A stretch of DNA of 47,398 bases from assembly GCF_030247605.1 (NCBI RefSeq), contig NZ_JAOTSB010000021.1, positions 1 to 47,398 of the forward strand, written 5' to 3'. Below, in pieces: positions 33,931 through 41,965 of the stretch (the stretch's first letter is position 1; each line of letters starts with the position of its first letter). Position numbers and translations under genes: made by a program. Under the pieces are notes generated by a model. It was not told where the DNA came from. It did no database searches and saw only the letters and a program-made list of their open reading frames with translations. This DNA is from Acidaminobacter sp. (GTDB lineage: Bacteria; Bacillota; Clostridia; Peptostreptococcales; Acidaminobacteraceae).

Positions 33931-34125
33931 ATGGAAATTACAAAAGATATGACGATTGGTGATGTTGTTAAGAAATACCCTGCGACGGTCAGCGCTTTAA
34001 TGAGTTACGGCATGGGCTGCATTGGCTGTCCTTCTGCTCAGGCTGAATCCCTCGAAGACGCTGCCCGAGTTCATGGCATTGAAGTTTCTAAACTCGTCGA
34101 CTCCCTCAACAGCAGCATCAAGTAG
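33931..34125 (+). CDS. DUF1858 (hybrid-cluster-protein-associated redox disulfide) domain protein
   Basis: A 64-residue single-domain protein starting MEITKDMTIGDVVKKYP. It has a CxxC pair, Cys30 and Cys33, in YGMGCIGCPSAQAESLEDAA. The domain is often found near or fused to hybrid cluster proteins and is thought to take part in redox or iron-sulfur chemistry. Here it stands alone with no such partner nearby. AAGGAGG precedes the ATG. A strong terminator follows. Confidence 0.9.
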   Translation: MEITKDMTIGDVVKKYPATVSALMSYGMGCIGCPSAQAESLEDAARVHGIEVSKLVDSLNSSIK

Positions 34126-34154
34126 TCTAACTATCGATTAATTTTCTTACAGAA

Positions 34155-34204
34155 GGAAGAACGTCCGGCAGGCAAAAGTCGCTGGTGCGTTCTTCCCTTT
34201 TTTT
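34155..34204 (+). terminator. Intrinsic terminator after the DUF1858 gene
   Basis: A 9-bp stem (GGAAGAACG, 34155-34163, with its complement 34188-34196) is followed by seven T residues. Confidence 0.85.
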
Positions 34205-34300
34205 ATGTCGATTTGCAGCTGCCAACCTGTTTTATCACGTGGTACACAGATGATCGAAAGCATGATAAAATGAAGTGATCTGACATTTCAGGAGGTGCCC

Positions 34301-35566
34301 ATGAAATCTTCAAAACACCTTCACATTATGATTGCTGTTATTACCGTACTATTTGGAGAAATCTACCTGCGGCCTTTTTATACAGATTTTCGCTTTTCTC
34401 TCGGCGTTTGCGCCTATGGCATCTTGCTGCTTCTTTATGACAGCAGCTTAAAAACCGTTGCCGTTACAGGTCTCTCCATTCTTATATTCAGAATATGGCT
34501 GGCACTGAATTTATCACTGCCCTTTGACCTTGCACTCTTCACACACTTGCCAGGGGCATTTTACTATGTCTGCTATGGTTCCATCCTCTTGTTCTCGAAA
34601 GTCAGATATCGATTAAACCACCCTTTGCTGGCGCTCATGGTGCTCTTGTCTACTGATGTGCTGAGCAATATACTTGAACTTTTGATCAGAGGCCAGTTTC
34701 ACGATTTGTTCTCTTCGTTCAAATTACAAGCCCTTTTGTTAACAGCCATCATCAGAAGCATTTTAATTCTCGCTGTCTACCTGCTTGCAAGGTTTTATCC
34801 CACCATGTTTCAAAAGGAAGAAGAAAAGAAAAAGATCTCCAGCTGGATTCTTTCTCAATCAAAACTTTACGCTGAAATCATGTTCCTGAAAAAGTCTGAA
34901 GGCGACGTTGAGAAAGCCATGACTAAAGCGCACGGTTTATATACCTACATACAAAAGAACAAAGCCGCACTCCCTGCTGAATGGGATATGCCTCGAAAAG
35001 TGCTGTCCATAACACGGGATATTCACGAAATTAAAAAAGACTTCAGAAGGATCAATGAAGCCCTGAGGGACCTTATTCCGGATAGTCTGCCCGAATCGGT
35101 TCCCACACCCATTGAGCTTACTCATTTTCTGTGTGATGATATCGAAGTCTGGGCACAATCAAACGGTAAACACATCAAAATAGACCGTAAACTAAGTCCA
35201 ACAATTCCGGACCGTCATTTATATGATTATTTAAGTTTATTGAATAATCTTTTGACTAACGCGGTTGACGCCATTGACCAAGCAGGTGAAATTATTCTTG
35301 AGGTCTTAGTCGCAACCGGACACTGTCAAATTTCTGTAAAAGATACCGGCTGCGGCATACCGGAAGAAGATTTGAAATTGATTTTCGAACCAGGCTATTC
35401 TACACATTATGATCCTGGCACCGGCCAGATGTCGACAGGCATTGGACTCGCACAAGTCCAGTATTTGGTGAAACATGTCCTCAAGGGGCATATCAAAATT
35501 GAATCCAAAGTCGGCAGCGGCACATTGATTCAAATAGCTTATCCAATTCCTTTACATGATCAATAA
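34301..35566 (+). CDS. Sensor histidine kinase, GlnK (YcbA)-like
   Basis: A 421-residue membrane kinase. The first 165 residues contain about five or six hydrophobic segments with short loops and no extracellular sensor domain. The phosphoacceptor is probably His242 in TRDIHEIKKDF. The ATPase domain has the N box LNNLLTNAVDAID, G1 DTGCGIPEEDL and G2 GQMSTGIGLAQVQYL. It starts at ATG 34301 with GGAGG upstream. The length and the YcbB-type partner encoded next door match Bacillus GlnK, which responds to glutamine. The ligand here is inferred from that partner and from the downstream TAXI transporter. Confidence 0.88.
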   Translation: MKSSKHLHIMIAVITVLFGEIYLRPFYTDFRFSLGVCAYGILLLLYDSSLKTVAVTGLSILIFRIWLALNLSLPFDLALFTHLPGAFYYVCYGSILLFSKVRYRLNHPLLALMVLLSTDVLSNILELLIRGQFHDLFSSFKLQALLLTAIIRSILILAVYLLARFYPTMFQKEEEKKKISSWILSQSKLYAEIMFLKKSEGDVEKAMTKAHGLYTYIQKNKAALPAEWDMPRKVLSITRDIHEIKKDFRRINEALRDLIPDSLPESVPTPIELTHFLCDDIEVWAQSNGKHIKIDRKLSPTIPDRHLYDYLSLLNNLLTNAVDAIDQAGEIILEVLVATGHCQISVKDTGCGIPEEDLKLIFEPGYSTHYDPGTGQMSTGIGLAQVQYLVKHVLKGHIKIESKVGSGTLIQIAYPIPLHDQ

Positions 35567-35595
35567 GGTACGCTTTGACAGGGGGAATCGAATTA

Positions 35596-36444
35596 ATGGC
35601 TTGCAGTTTCTACATTGTGGATGATGATCGTTCGGTAAGAAAAATTTTATCTCAAATAATCAGTACGCATTTCAATGATTCTGAAATTTTCCAAAGTGAC
35701 GATCCCTGGTTTGCTGTCCAGGATATTTTAAGGCACAATCCGGAAATTGTCGTTCTCGACCTTTTGATGGAGGGTATGGACGGCATTGAAGTCTCAGAGG
35801 CGCTGATAAAAAATAACTTTCAGGGGCAAATCGTCATGCTGTCCGAGGTTGGCGCCAAAGAAATCATCGCTCAAGCCTACAAATCAGGCGTTGACCATTA
35901 TATCAACAAGCCTATTAACGTCACTGAAGTTGTCACCGTCCTGTCAAGAACTCTAGAAATGCACCAGCTTAAGCACTACGTAAGGCTTGTCGGCACACCG
36001 GCCACCTCAAAAAATGTAACTGCTGCGGAAAACGGAACCTGCCAAAAGCGCTCAAAACTTCAGAATATCTTAAAAGAGGTTGGCATTTTGGGAGAGTCAG
36101 GCTGCGACGAACTGCTCTTTGCTTTGCCGCAAATAAGAAGCGATCTTCCATTAGGTCAATTTTACCAATGGCTCAAAGACCACTACCCGTCCTACGCAGA
36201 GGACACAATAAGCCTGAAAGGGATCGAACAGAGACTAAGACGTTTGGTACAGCTTGCCATGGAAAACATAGCCAATATAGGTGTGGAAGACTTCTCAAAC
36301 TATAAATTTGAAAGATATTCCACAACCCTTTTCAGCTTTAAGGCTATTCGCCAAGAAATGGAATACGCCAGAGGCAATAGTCCATCCAGGGGAAAAGTTG
36401 ATGTTAAGCGATTTGTAGAAGGCATTTCAGCTTTAATAGAATAA
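35596..36444 (+). CDS. Response regulator with YcbB-type output domain, GlnL-like
   Basis: A 282-residue regulator. The receiver domain (1-120) has the acidic cluster at 9-11, phosphoacceptor Asp55 in VVLDLLMEG, the Ser switch in MLSEVGAKE and the conserved Lys in YINKPIN. The output domain (about 150-282) begins KLQNILKEVGILGESGCDELL and contains LKGIEQRLRRLVQLAMENI. It resembles the YcbB domain of Bacillus GlnL rather than a LuxR or OmpR helix-turn-helix. ATG 35596 lies about 10 bases after GGGGG. It follows the kinase by 29 bases and precedes a TAXI transporter whose promoter carries GlnL-site-like repeats. Confidence 0.88.
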   Translation: MACSFYIVDDDRSVRKILSQIISTHFNDSEIFQSDDPWFAVQDILRHNPEIVVLDLLMEGMDGIEVSEALIKNNFQGQIVMLSEVGAKEIIAQAYKSGVDHYINKPINVTEVVTVLSRTLEMHQLKHYVRLVGTPATSKNVTAAENGTCQKRSKLQNILKEVGILGESGCDELLFALPQIRSDLPLGQFYQWLKDHYPSYAEDTISLKGIEQRLRRLVQLAMENIANIGVEDFSNYKFERYSTTLFSFKAIRQEMEYARGNSPSRGKVDVKRFVEGISALIE

Positions 36445-36471
36445 TCAGAACTTTTATTTAATTGAATATTT

Positions 36472-36514
36472 TTTTGTATGATCCTGTAGGATTCTGTAGG
36501 CCTCCCTTTATAAT
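36472..36514 (+). promoter_or_regulatory. Activator-type promoter with three GlnL-site-like repeats
   Basis: TTTTGT (36472-36477), TCCTGT (36482-36487) and TTCTGT (36492-36497) follow each other at exact 10-base intervals. They end 11 bases before TATAAT (36509-36514), and the -35 position carries only GTAGGA. I recall the Bacillus GlnL site as TTTTGT-N4-TTTTGT, the same spacing. A GlnL-like regulator is encoded directly upstream. Confidence 0.65.
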
Positions 36515-36553
36515 TGAACTATCTTCAAGGAAGGTTTTACCACTGGATTTAGT

Positions 36554-36625
36554 ACGCGAAAGTGAATTGGCTGATCTGACGAAAGTTTGAATGCTGTCCA
36601 AAATGCGCTTTCGCGTTTATTTTTG
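36554..36625 (+). terminator. Hairpin with T-rich tail in the TAXI leader
   Basis: ACGCGAAAG (36554-36562) pairs with CTTTCGCGT (36608-36616), followed by TTATTTTTG. The 45-base loop is long. It lies between the two promoters of the TAXI operon, so it may end transcripts from the first promoter or from the regulator gene, or act as a leader structure. Confidence 0.5.
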
Positions 36626-36644
36626 TAAGATGTTCTCATTTTTT

Positions 36645-36653
36645 TGGTATAAT
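36645..36653 (+). promoter_or_regulatory. Second, extended -10 promoter of the TAXI operon
   Basis: TGGTATAAT is a perfect extended -10 element about 30 bases before the first ribosome site. A TTGTAA lies 19 bases upstream, which is too far to count as a good -35 box. Confidence 0.55.
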
Positions 36654-36750
36654 ATCCTTATAGATAGAATATTCAAACATTAAGGAGGGGGATTTGAAAA
36701 GAAAGAGAAAGTTTGCTGAACTTCAGTCAACTATTTTAGGAGGGATTGTA

Positions 36751-37767
36751 TTGTCAAAAAAAATGTGGTCTGTATTACTCGTCGTCGTTATGATTCTCTC
36801 ACTTGGTCTCACTGCCTGCGCACCTAAAGCAGAGGAGCCTGCAGCAGGCGGCGAAACGCCAGCCGCTGAAACACCAGCTGAAAAAGTCTACATTTCAATT
36901 GCAACCGGCGGTACCGCAGGTACATACTATCCTCTTGGCGGCGCTATTGCAAAAATCTTCAATGAAAACGTCCCTGGCGTAACCGCTAACGCTCAAGCTA
37001 CAGGCGCATCTGTTGAAAACGTAGGTCTCGTATCAAAGGGTGAAGCTGAAATCGCCTTCGTCCAAAACGACGTCACTTTCTATGCTTACAACGGAACTGA
37101 GATTTTTGCAGACAAAGAAAAAATCACCAACATCCGCGGAATGGCAATGCTTTATCCTGAAGTTGTACAAATTATCGCAACCAAAGACAGCGGTATTGCT
37201 TCAGTGGATGACCTCAAGGGTAAGAAAGTTGCAGTCGGCGCTCCAGGTTCCGGCGCAGAAGCGAATGCGCGTCAGATTCTCGAAGCTCACGGCATTAAGT
37301 ATGAAGATCTTGCCAAAGCTGACTTCCTGTCCTTCAACGAAGCGGCTGACCAGATTAAGAACAAACAAATCGACGCAGCCTTCATCACTGCAGGCCTTCC
37401 AACTTCTGCAATCAGCGAAGTTGCACAAACAGCTGATATCGTCATAGTTCCTATTGACTCAGCAAAAATTACTGAAATGATCGCAGCTTATCCTTTCTAT
37501 ACAGAAGTTGTCGTTCCAGGCGGCACTTACAAAGGTAGTGATGCGGATGTTACGACTGCCGCTGTTATGGCAATGTTAATCGTCAGCGAAGATATGGATG
37601 AGACGCTCGCATACAACCTTACCAAATCAATGTTTGAACAACGCCAAGTGATCATCGACACTCACCAGAGAGGCAACGACATCAAGCTAGAAACTGCTCT
37701 CGCCGGTATGCCTATCGATCTTCACCCAGGTGCTCAGAAGTACTATGACGAAATGGGTATTAAATAA
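36751..37767 (+). CDS. TAXI-family TRAP transporter substrate-binding lipoprotein
   Basis: The extracytoplasmic receptor of a TRAP transporter. The family hallmark ATGGTAGTYYPLGGAIAKIF is present near residue 50, followed by ENVGLVSKGEAEIAFVQND. The lipobox LTAC gives Cys23. I start at TTG 36751, 6 bases after AGGAGGG, giving 338 residues. An in-frame TTG at 36694 also has a strong site (AAGGAGGGGG) and would add a 19-residue basic extension. TAXI proteins with known ligands bind glutamate or glutamine, which fits the adjacent GlnK/GlnL-like pair. The substrate remains an inference. Confidence 0.93.
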   Translation: MSKKMWSVLLVVVMILSLGLTACAPKAEEPAAGGETPAAETPAEKVYISIATGGTAGTYYPLGGAIAKIFNENVPGVTANAQATGASVENVGLVSKGEAEIAFVQNDVTFYAYNGTEIFADKEKITNIRGMAMLYPEVVQIIATKDSGIASVDDLKGKKVAVGAPGSGAEANARQILEAHGIKYEDLAKADFLSFNEAADQIKNKQIDAAFITAGLPTSAISEVAQTADIVIVPIDSAKITEMIAAYPFYTEVVVPGGTYKGSDADVTTAAVMAMLIVSEDMDETLAYNLTKSMFEQRQVIIDTHQRGNDIKLETALAGMPIDLHPGAQKYYDEMGIK

Positions 37768-37793
37768 AAGTGTTTGATCAAACGAGGTATTGG

Positions 37794-38342
37794 GTGCAAA
37801 GATTCCCAATACCTCGCTCTTTAAACCAAAACGGCTTTATAAATCGAGTCTTTCTCATCCGTTCTGCTTTTTTTTTAATTTTACTGCTTTTATTATTGTC
37901 GCTTTGGCCACAACTTTGGCTATTGGCAAGAGACGACCGCTCAGGCACCCAACTGGGAATGTGGCGTCTTAAACCGAATGAAACTTTCGATATTATCTAT
38001 ACACATTCAGTTCAACTATCACCAGTGACAGAGCGTTACCATATTGACAAGGCTGGAGATGTGATTCTGGACGAAACTCTGTTTTCAACTTACGGTGCCG
38101 GCCTTCCCGCAACGACACCCTATGACTTTGAAATAACAGAGGACAGTTTCAGGATTTTTAATATCCAGTTGAAAATGGATCATCTTGTTTACAGAACAGG
38201 CGCAGTTAGGGCTAATCACAGGCTATTGATCAGAGATCAGGATATCCCTTTTGTCACGTTTTCAAGTCCCGGTCAAGCGGTTGAGTTTATTTCCATACGC
38301 GCGCCTCTGCTTTACTATGTCATCAAGGAGGTTATAAAATGA
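37794..38342 (+). CDS. DUF1850 protein, accessory to the TAXI-TRAP transporter
   Basis: A protein of about 182 residues with one N-terminal hydrophobic segment (VFLIRSAFFLILLLLLLSLW, residues about 18-37), then an extracytoplasmic domain. It carries the DUF1850 motif FDIIYTHSVQLSPVTERY. The gene is characteristically placed between TAXI receptor and fused-permease genes, as here, and is taken to assist the transporter. I start at GTG 37794, which has CGAGG 7 bases upstream. A GTG at 37770, 2 bases after the receptor stop, lacks a ribosome site. Its end overlaps the permease start. Confidence 0.85.
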   Translation: MQRFPIPRSLNQNGFINRVFLIRSAFFLILLLLLLSLWPQLWLLARDDRSGTQLGMWRLKPNETFDIIYTHSVQLSPVTERYHIDKAGDVILDETLFSTYGAGLPATTPYDFEITEDSFRIFNIQLKMDHLVYRTGAVRANHRLLIRDQDIPFVTFSSPGQAVEFISIRAPLLYYVIKEVIK

Positions 38343-40381
38343 CAGACGACAAGCAGTTACATCCAGATCAGGATCCACAATCACCCCAAACACCAACCCC
38401 TGAATTTAACCCCGACCACGAACCTTTGGATGCTGAGGTCCTTCTTGATAAATTTGACAAGGATACGAGTAAACTCAGGAAGCTGACCGGAATAGTATCA
38501 AAATTGGTCACTATAATTGCCATAGGCATGTCACTTTTCCATCTTTATACCGCAGGATTTGGCACGCTGTTATCCGTCCGTCAGCGCTCCCTGCACTTAA
38601 TTCTCGCCTTTACACTTGGATTCCTTTTATATCCTGCAGGTAAAAAAAGCAGCAAAACCAAGGCCTCTATTCTCGATTTCGGCTTCGCTGCCATAGCCAT
38701 TGTCGTCTTTGGTTACTTGTTTGTCTTTGTCGATCAAATAGCGCGCAAAGGCGGCGACATATCTCAGGTCGATATTGTATTGGGTGCCCTGGCGATTCTG
38801 CTGACCCTTGAAGTTACCAGACGTGTTGTAGGTCCGGAACTGCCAATCGTCGCAATCCTCTTTCTCTCTTATGCAAAATTCGGTCCTTATCTGCCCGGCG
38901 TACTCGCTCACCGGGGTTTTAGTTTTGAACGGATCATCAGCCACATGTATTTGACTACCGAAGGTCTGCTGGGTATACCTACAGGCGTTTCAGCGACTTT
39001 TGTCTTTATGTTTATCTTGTTTGGCGCCTTTCTCGATAAGACCGGCGTTGGCAAATTCTTCATCGATTTGGCTTACGGATTGACAGGCCATTTAAAAAGC
39101 GGTCCTGCAATGACTGCTGTAGTTGCCAGCGGTTTTATGGGATCCATTTCCGGCAGTTCTGTTGCCAATACAGTTACAACAGGCGCATTTACCATTCCAC
39201 TTATGAAGCGCGTTGGTTACAAACCTTACTTTGCCGGCGCTGTTGAAGCCGCGGCTTCAACGGGCGGTCAGATTATGCCGCCGGTTATGGGCGCAGCAGC
39301 CTTCATCATGGCTGAGTTTACCGGAATTCCATACATAAAAATTATCGCAGCTGCTGCCATTCCCGCAGTCCTTTATTACTTCGCTGTAGGGACCATGGTT
39401 CACCTTGAAGCAAGCAAACTCGGTCTCAAAGGACTTCCTAAGAGCCAGCTTCCTAGCGTCAAGAAGATCATGCTGAGCCAGGGTTATTTGCTCGTGCCGC
39501 TCTTTGTTATCATAGCTTTTCTGATTATGGGCTTCACGCCTTTGATTTCAGCATTCTATGCCATCGGCATCAGTGTCTTAATGGCAGTCGCAGTCACATT
39601 GATCAAGAGGGATCAATCGTTTACCGTTAAGTTGTTTTTCTCCGCGCTGGAAAGCGGCGCCAAAGGCGCCTTGGGCGTTGCCTGCGCCTGCGCCTGCGCT
39701 GGTATGATTGTAGGTGTGGTTACCCTGACCGGTCTTGGACTACGCATCGCAGAGCTCATTGTAACACTTGCTCAAGGCATGCTTCTGCCAACGCTGTTCT
39801 TTACCATGATCGCTTCTATCATCCTTGGCATGGGCCTTCCTACAACTGCCAAATACATTGTCCTCGCAACCATGGCTGTACCTGCGCTCATTAAGCTGGA
39901 AGTCAATTTGATGGCTGCGCATCTCTTTATCCTTTACTTTGGCGTCGTCGCAGACATCACACCTCCGGTCGCTCTGGCCGCTTACGCAGGCGCAGGAATA
40001 GCTGGCGCCAATTCCATGAAAACCGGATTCCAGGCCGTCAAATTAGCCTCCGCGGCCTTCATTGTCCCTTATATTTTTGCCATTGATTCAAGACTGATTC
40101 TCGTCAAAGAGGTCATAGGGGACCAAGTCGTATTTTTACCATTCTATACGGCCATTCCTGTTATTCTCACAGCCATGCTGGGCATAGTATGTCTTGGTGG
40201 CGCAGTTGAAAACTTCTTAATTGTTAAATGTAAAATTTACGAGCGGATCATGTTGCTCGCAGGCGCACTTGGTCTCCTGGTTCCAGGTCTGACTTCAGAT
40301 GCCTTTGGTCTTGCAGTCCTCGTTGTCGTTGTCATATTACAGCGTGCGAGAGCGAAAAAAGAGAAAGTCGCAACTGCTTAA
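38339..40381 (+). CDS. TRAP transporter fused permease (4TM/12TM)
   Basis: A 680-residue membrane protein combining the small and large TRAP permease parts. After a hydrophilic 60-residue N terminus come four segments of the small (DctQ-like) part, then about twelve of the DctM-like part. Hallmarks are the SGSSVANTVTTGAFTIPLMK stretch, the EAAASTGGQIMPPVMGAAAF stretch and GMGLPTTAKYIVLATMAVP. It uses an ion gradient to import the receptor's ligand. It overlaps the DUF1850 gene by 4 bases and ends before the terminator at 40463-40502. Confidence 0.95.
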   Translation: MTDDKQLHPDQDPQSPQTPTPEFNPDHEPLDAEVLLDKFDKDTSKLRKLTGIVSKLVTIIAIGMSLFHLYTAGFGTLLSVRQRSLHLILAFTLGFLLYPAGKKSSKTKASILDFGFAAIAIVVFGYLFVFVDQIARKGGDISQVDIVLGALAILLTLEVTRRVVGPELPIVAILFLSYAKFGPYLPGVLAHRGFSFERIISHMYLTTEGLLGIPTGVSATFVFMFILFGAFLDKTGVGKFFIDLAYGLTGHLKSGPAMTAVVASGFMGSISGSSVANTVTTGAFTIPLMKRVGYKPYFAGAVEAAASTGGQIMPPVMGAAAFIMAEFTGIPYIKIIAAAAIPAVLYYFAVGTMVHLEASKLGLKGLPKSQLPSVKKIMLSQGYLLVPLFVIIAFLIMGFTPLISAFYAIGISVLMAVAVTLIKRDQSFTVKLFFSALESGAKGALGVACACACAGMIVGVVTLTGLGLRIAELIVTLAQGMLLPTLFFTMIASIILGMGLPTTAKYIVLATMAVPALIKLEVNLMAAHLFILYFGVVADITPPVALAAYAGAGIAGANSMKTGFQAVKLASAAFIVPYIFAIDSRLILVKEVIGDQVVFLPFYTAIPVILTAMLGIVCLGGAVENFLIVKCKIYERIMLLAGALGLLVPGLTSDAFGLAVLVVVVILQRARAKKEKVATA

Positions 40382-40462
40382 GTTCTGCCAGACTGACATT
40401 ATGGTTGTATGCGCGGGATCAACCCGCGGCCAGCCATGAAATTTAGTTGTAAAGCTTCTTCT

Positions 40463-40502
40463 AAAAAAGGACAGAGCCATTTTTGATGGCTCTGTCCTTT
40501 TT
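40463..40502. terminator. Strong bidirectional terminator
   Basis: Arms at 40463-40480 and 40486-40502 form a perfect GGACAGAGCCAT stem with flanking A and T runs. It lies between the convergent TRAP permease and cobO genes. Confidence 0.92.
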
Positions 40503-40504
40503 GA

Positions 40505-41035
40505 TTAGCAGTCTATACCTTCTCGCGAAAGCACACCTTGTCTGTAGTAATGTTTAACCTCTTGAATTTCACTGACCAGGTCAGCTGCATCAATTAATAA
40601 TTCCGAAGCGTAACGGCCTGTCAGGACAACCTCGACGTGCTCAGCTTTCACTTTCAGTGCACCCAACACTTCATCATCTGTCAGAAGTTTAAAGTAAACC
40701 GCTATCGTAATTTCATCCAAAATCACGACATCAATATCCCCGCTCTTCATCATAGCTTTGCATTTTTCAAGTCCGTTCTTTGCCCGCTGAACATCTTCTT
40801 CATCCGGATTTCGATCTATATAGCAAGTTGTCCCGAACTGCTCGATTTCAATCCCGGGAATATATGCTGAGCATTTTGTTTCACTGTAGGCCATACCTTT
40901 GACGAATTGCCCAATGTAGACTTTCTTTCCAGACATAGCCGCACGGACAGCAAGTCCAAAAGCAGCCGTTGTTTTACCTTTGCCATTGCCTGTGTAAATG
41001 TGAATATAACCCTTTCCAGTCTCCAATATGCTCAT
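40505..41035 (-). CDS. cobO: Cob(I)yrinic acid a,c-diamide adenosyltransferase (CobO/BtuR family)
   Basis: Transfers the adenosyl group of ATP to the cobalt of corrinoids to make adenosylcobalamin. The P-loop is YTGNGKGKTTAAFG; IGQFVKGMAYSE and VVILDEITIAVYF follow, and LTGRYASELLIDAADLV closes the domain. The 176 residues are normal for the family. No other cobalamin gene is nearby, so salvage is plausible. ATG 41035 abuts AAGGG; a TTG at 41026 (9 bases from AAGGG) may be the true start, giving 173 residues. Confidence 0.93.
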   Translation of the reverse strand: MSILETGKGYIHIYTGNGKGKTTAAFGLAVRAAMSGKKVYIGQFVKGMAYSETKCSAYIPGIEIEQFGTTCYIDRNPDEEDVQRAKNGLEKCKAMMKSGDIDVVILDEITIAVYFKLLTDDEVLGALKVKAEHVEVVLTGRYASELLIDAADLVSEIQEVKHYYRQGVLSREGIDC

Positions 41036-41076
41036 CCCTTCCGGATTCAGATTATAAAGTTGTTGAATTTCTCGCG

Positions 41077-41091
41077 TTTGAACGGTTCAAA
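41077..41091. promoter_or_regulatory. Perfect dyad between divergent cobO and NRDE genes
   Basis: TTTGAAC-G-GTTCAAA is a perfect 7-bp inverted repeat with a single central base. It lies about 20 bases upstream of a TATAAT (minus strand, 41051-41056) in front of cobO, near its -35 position. An operator is the simplest reading. Confidence 0.5.
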
Positions 41092-41176
41092 AGAAACAAT
41101 ATGATACAAATCAAGTGATCCCATCATTGAATTGGGTATTATTCCATCAGTTGAATCCACCACAAGGAGAATGCTT

Positions 41177-41965
41177 ATGTGTATTGCCTGGATTGCTTAT
41201 CACTTTCACCCTGAATACCCCGTCGTTATAGCAGCAAACCGCGATGAGTTTTTTTTACGACCTACTGCAGCTGCCGCTTTTTGGCCAGATCAGCCAGGCA
41301 TAGCCGGCGGCAGAGATCTTAAAGACCAAGGCACATGGTTTGCTTCTGATCAATACGGACGTTTCGGGCTTTTAACCAACCACAGGGACTTTTCTCTTCA
41401 TAAAGATGCCGCGCAGTCCAGAGGCGTTCTGATCCCCCGCTTCCTCAACCGGTCGGATACCGCGCCAATCTATCTTAACAAAGTTCTGAAGGAGGCATCG
41501 GATTTCAATCCGTTTAACCTCATCCTTCAAGACGGACATGGACTTTATCACTTTGACAATGTCCGCAAACAAATAACCGAGCTTTCACCTGGCCTGTATG
41601 GATTGTCCAACGCATTCCTGGACACGCCTTGGCCAAAACTGCTCCGTGGCAAAGCCATATTTGAAGAATTGCTCTCAAAGACCCCGGCTCAACTTGATCC
41701 AGAGGTGTTTTTGCCACTTCTTAAGGACAGTCAGATGGCAACAGATCAAGACTTACCCTCGACAGGCCTCGACCTGGATCTGGAACGAAAGCTGTCATCA
41801 ATATTTATCGATGCCGGCACTTATGGCACACGCGCCCATACGATCTTCATGATCGACCGAAAAGGCTTCGTTACACTCTTTGAGCAAAGCTTGCTGCACG
41901 ATGCTGCCGGCAATACCAACTGGCGTTCAACCACGCTCAAATATAAGCTAATTGCTTCAGAATGA
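41177..41965 (+). CDS. NRDE (TANGO2-like) family protein
   Basis: A 262-residue protein of the NRDE family. It begins MCIAWIAY, which places a cysteine at position 2 as in N-terminal-nucleophile-type relatives. The name-giving ANRDEFFLRPT motif is at about residue 18, then GGRDLKDQGTWFA. The Asp/His motif TYGTRAHTIF lies near the C terminus. Function is poorly known; the human relative TANGO2 is linked to heme and lipid metabolism. AAGGAGA lies 7 bases before ATG 41177; an ATG at 41171 is too close. Its 3' end overlaps the convergent AEC transporter by 29 bases. Confidence 0.9.
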   Translation: MCIAWIAYHFHPEYPVVIAANRDEFFLRPTAAAAFWPDQPGIAGGRDLKDQGTWFASDQYGRFGLLTNHRDFSLHKDAAQSRGVLIPRFLNRSDTAPIYLNKVLKEASDFNPFNLILQDGHGLYHFDNVRKQITELSPGLYGLSNAFLDTPWPKLLRGKAIFEELLSKTPAQLDPEVFLPLLKDSQMATDQDLPSTGLDLDLERKLSSIFIDAGTYGTRAHTIFMIDRKGFVTLFEQSLLHDAAGNTNWRSTTLKYKLIASE

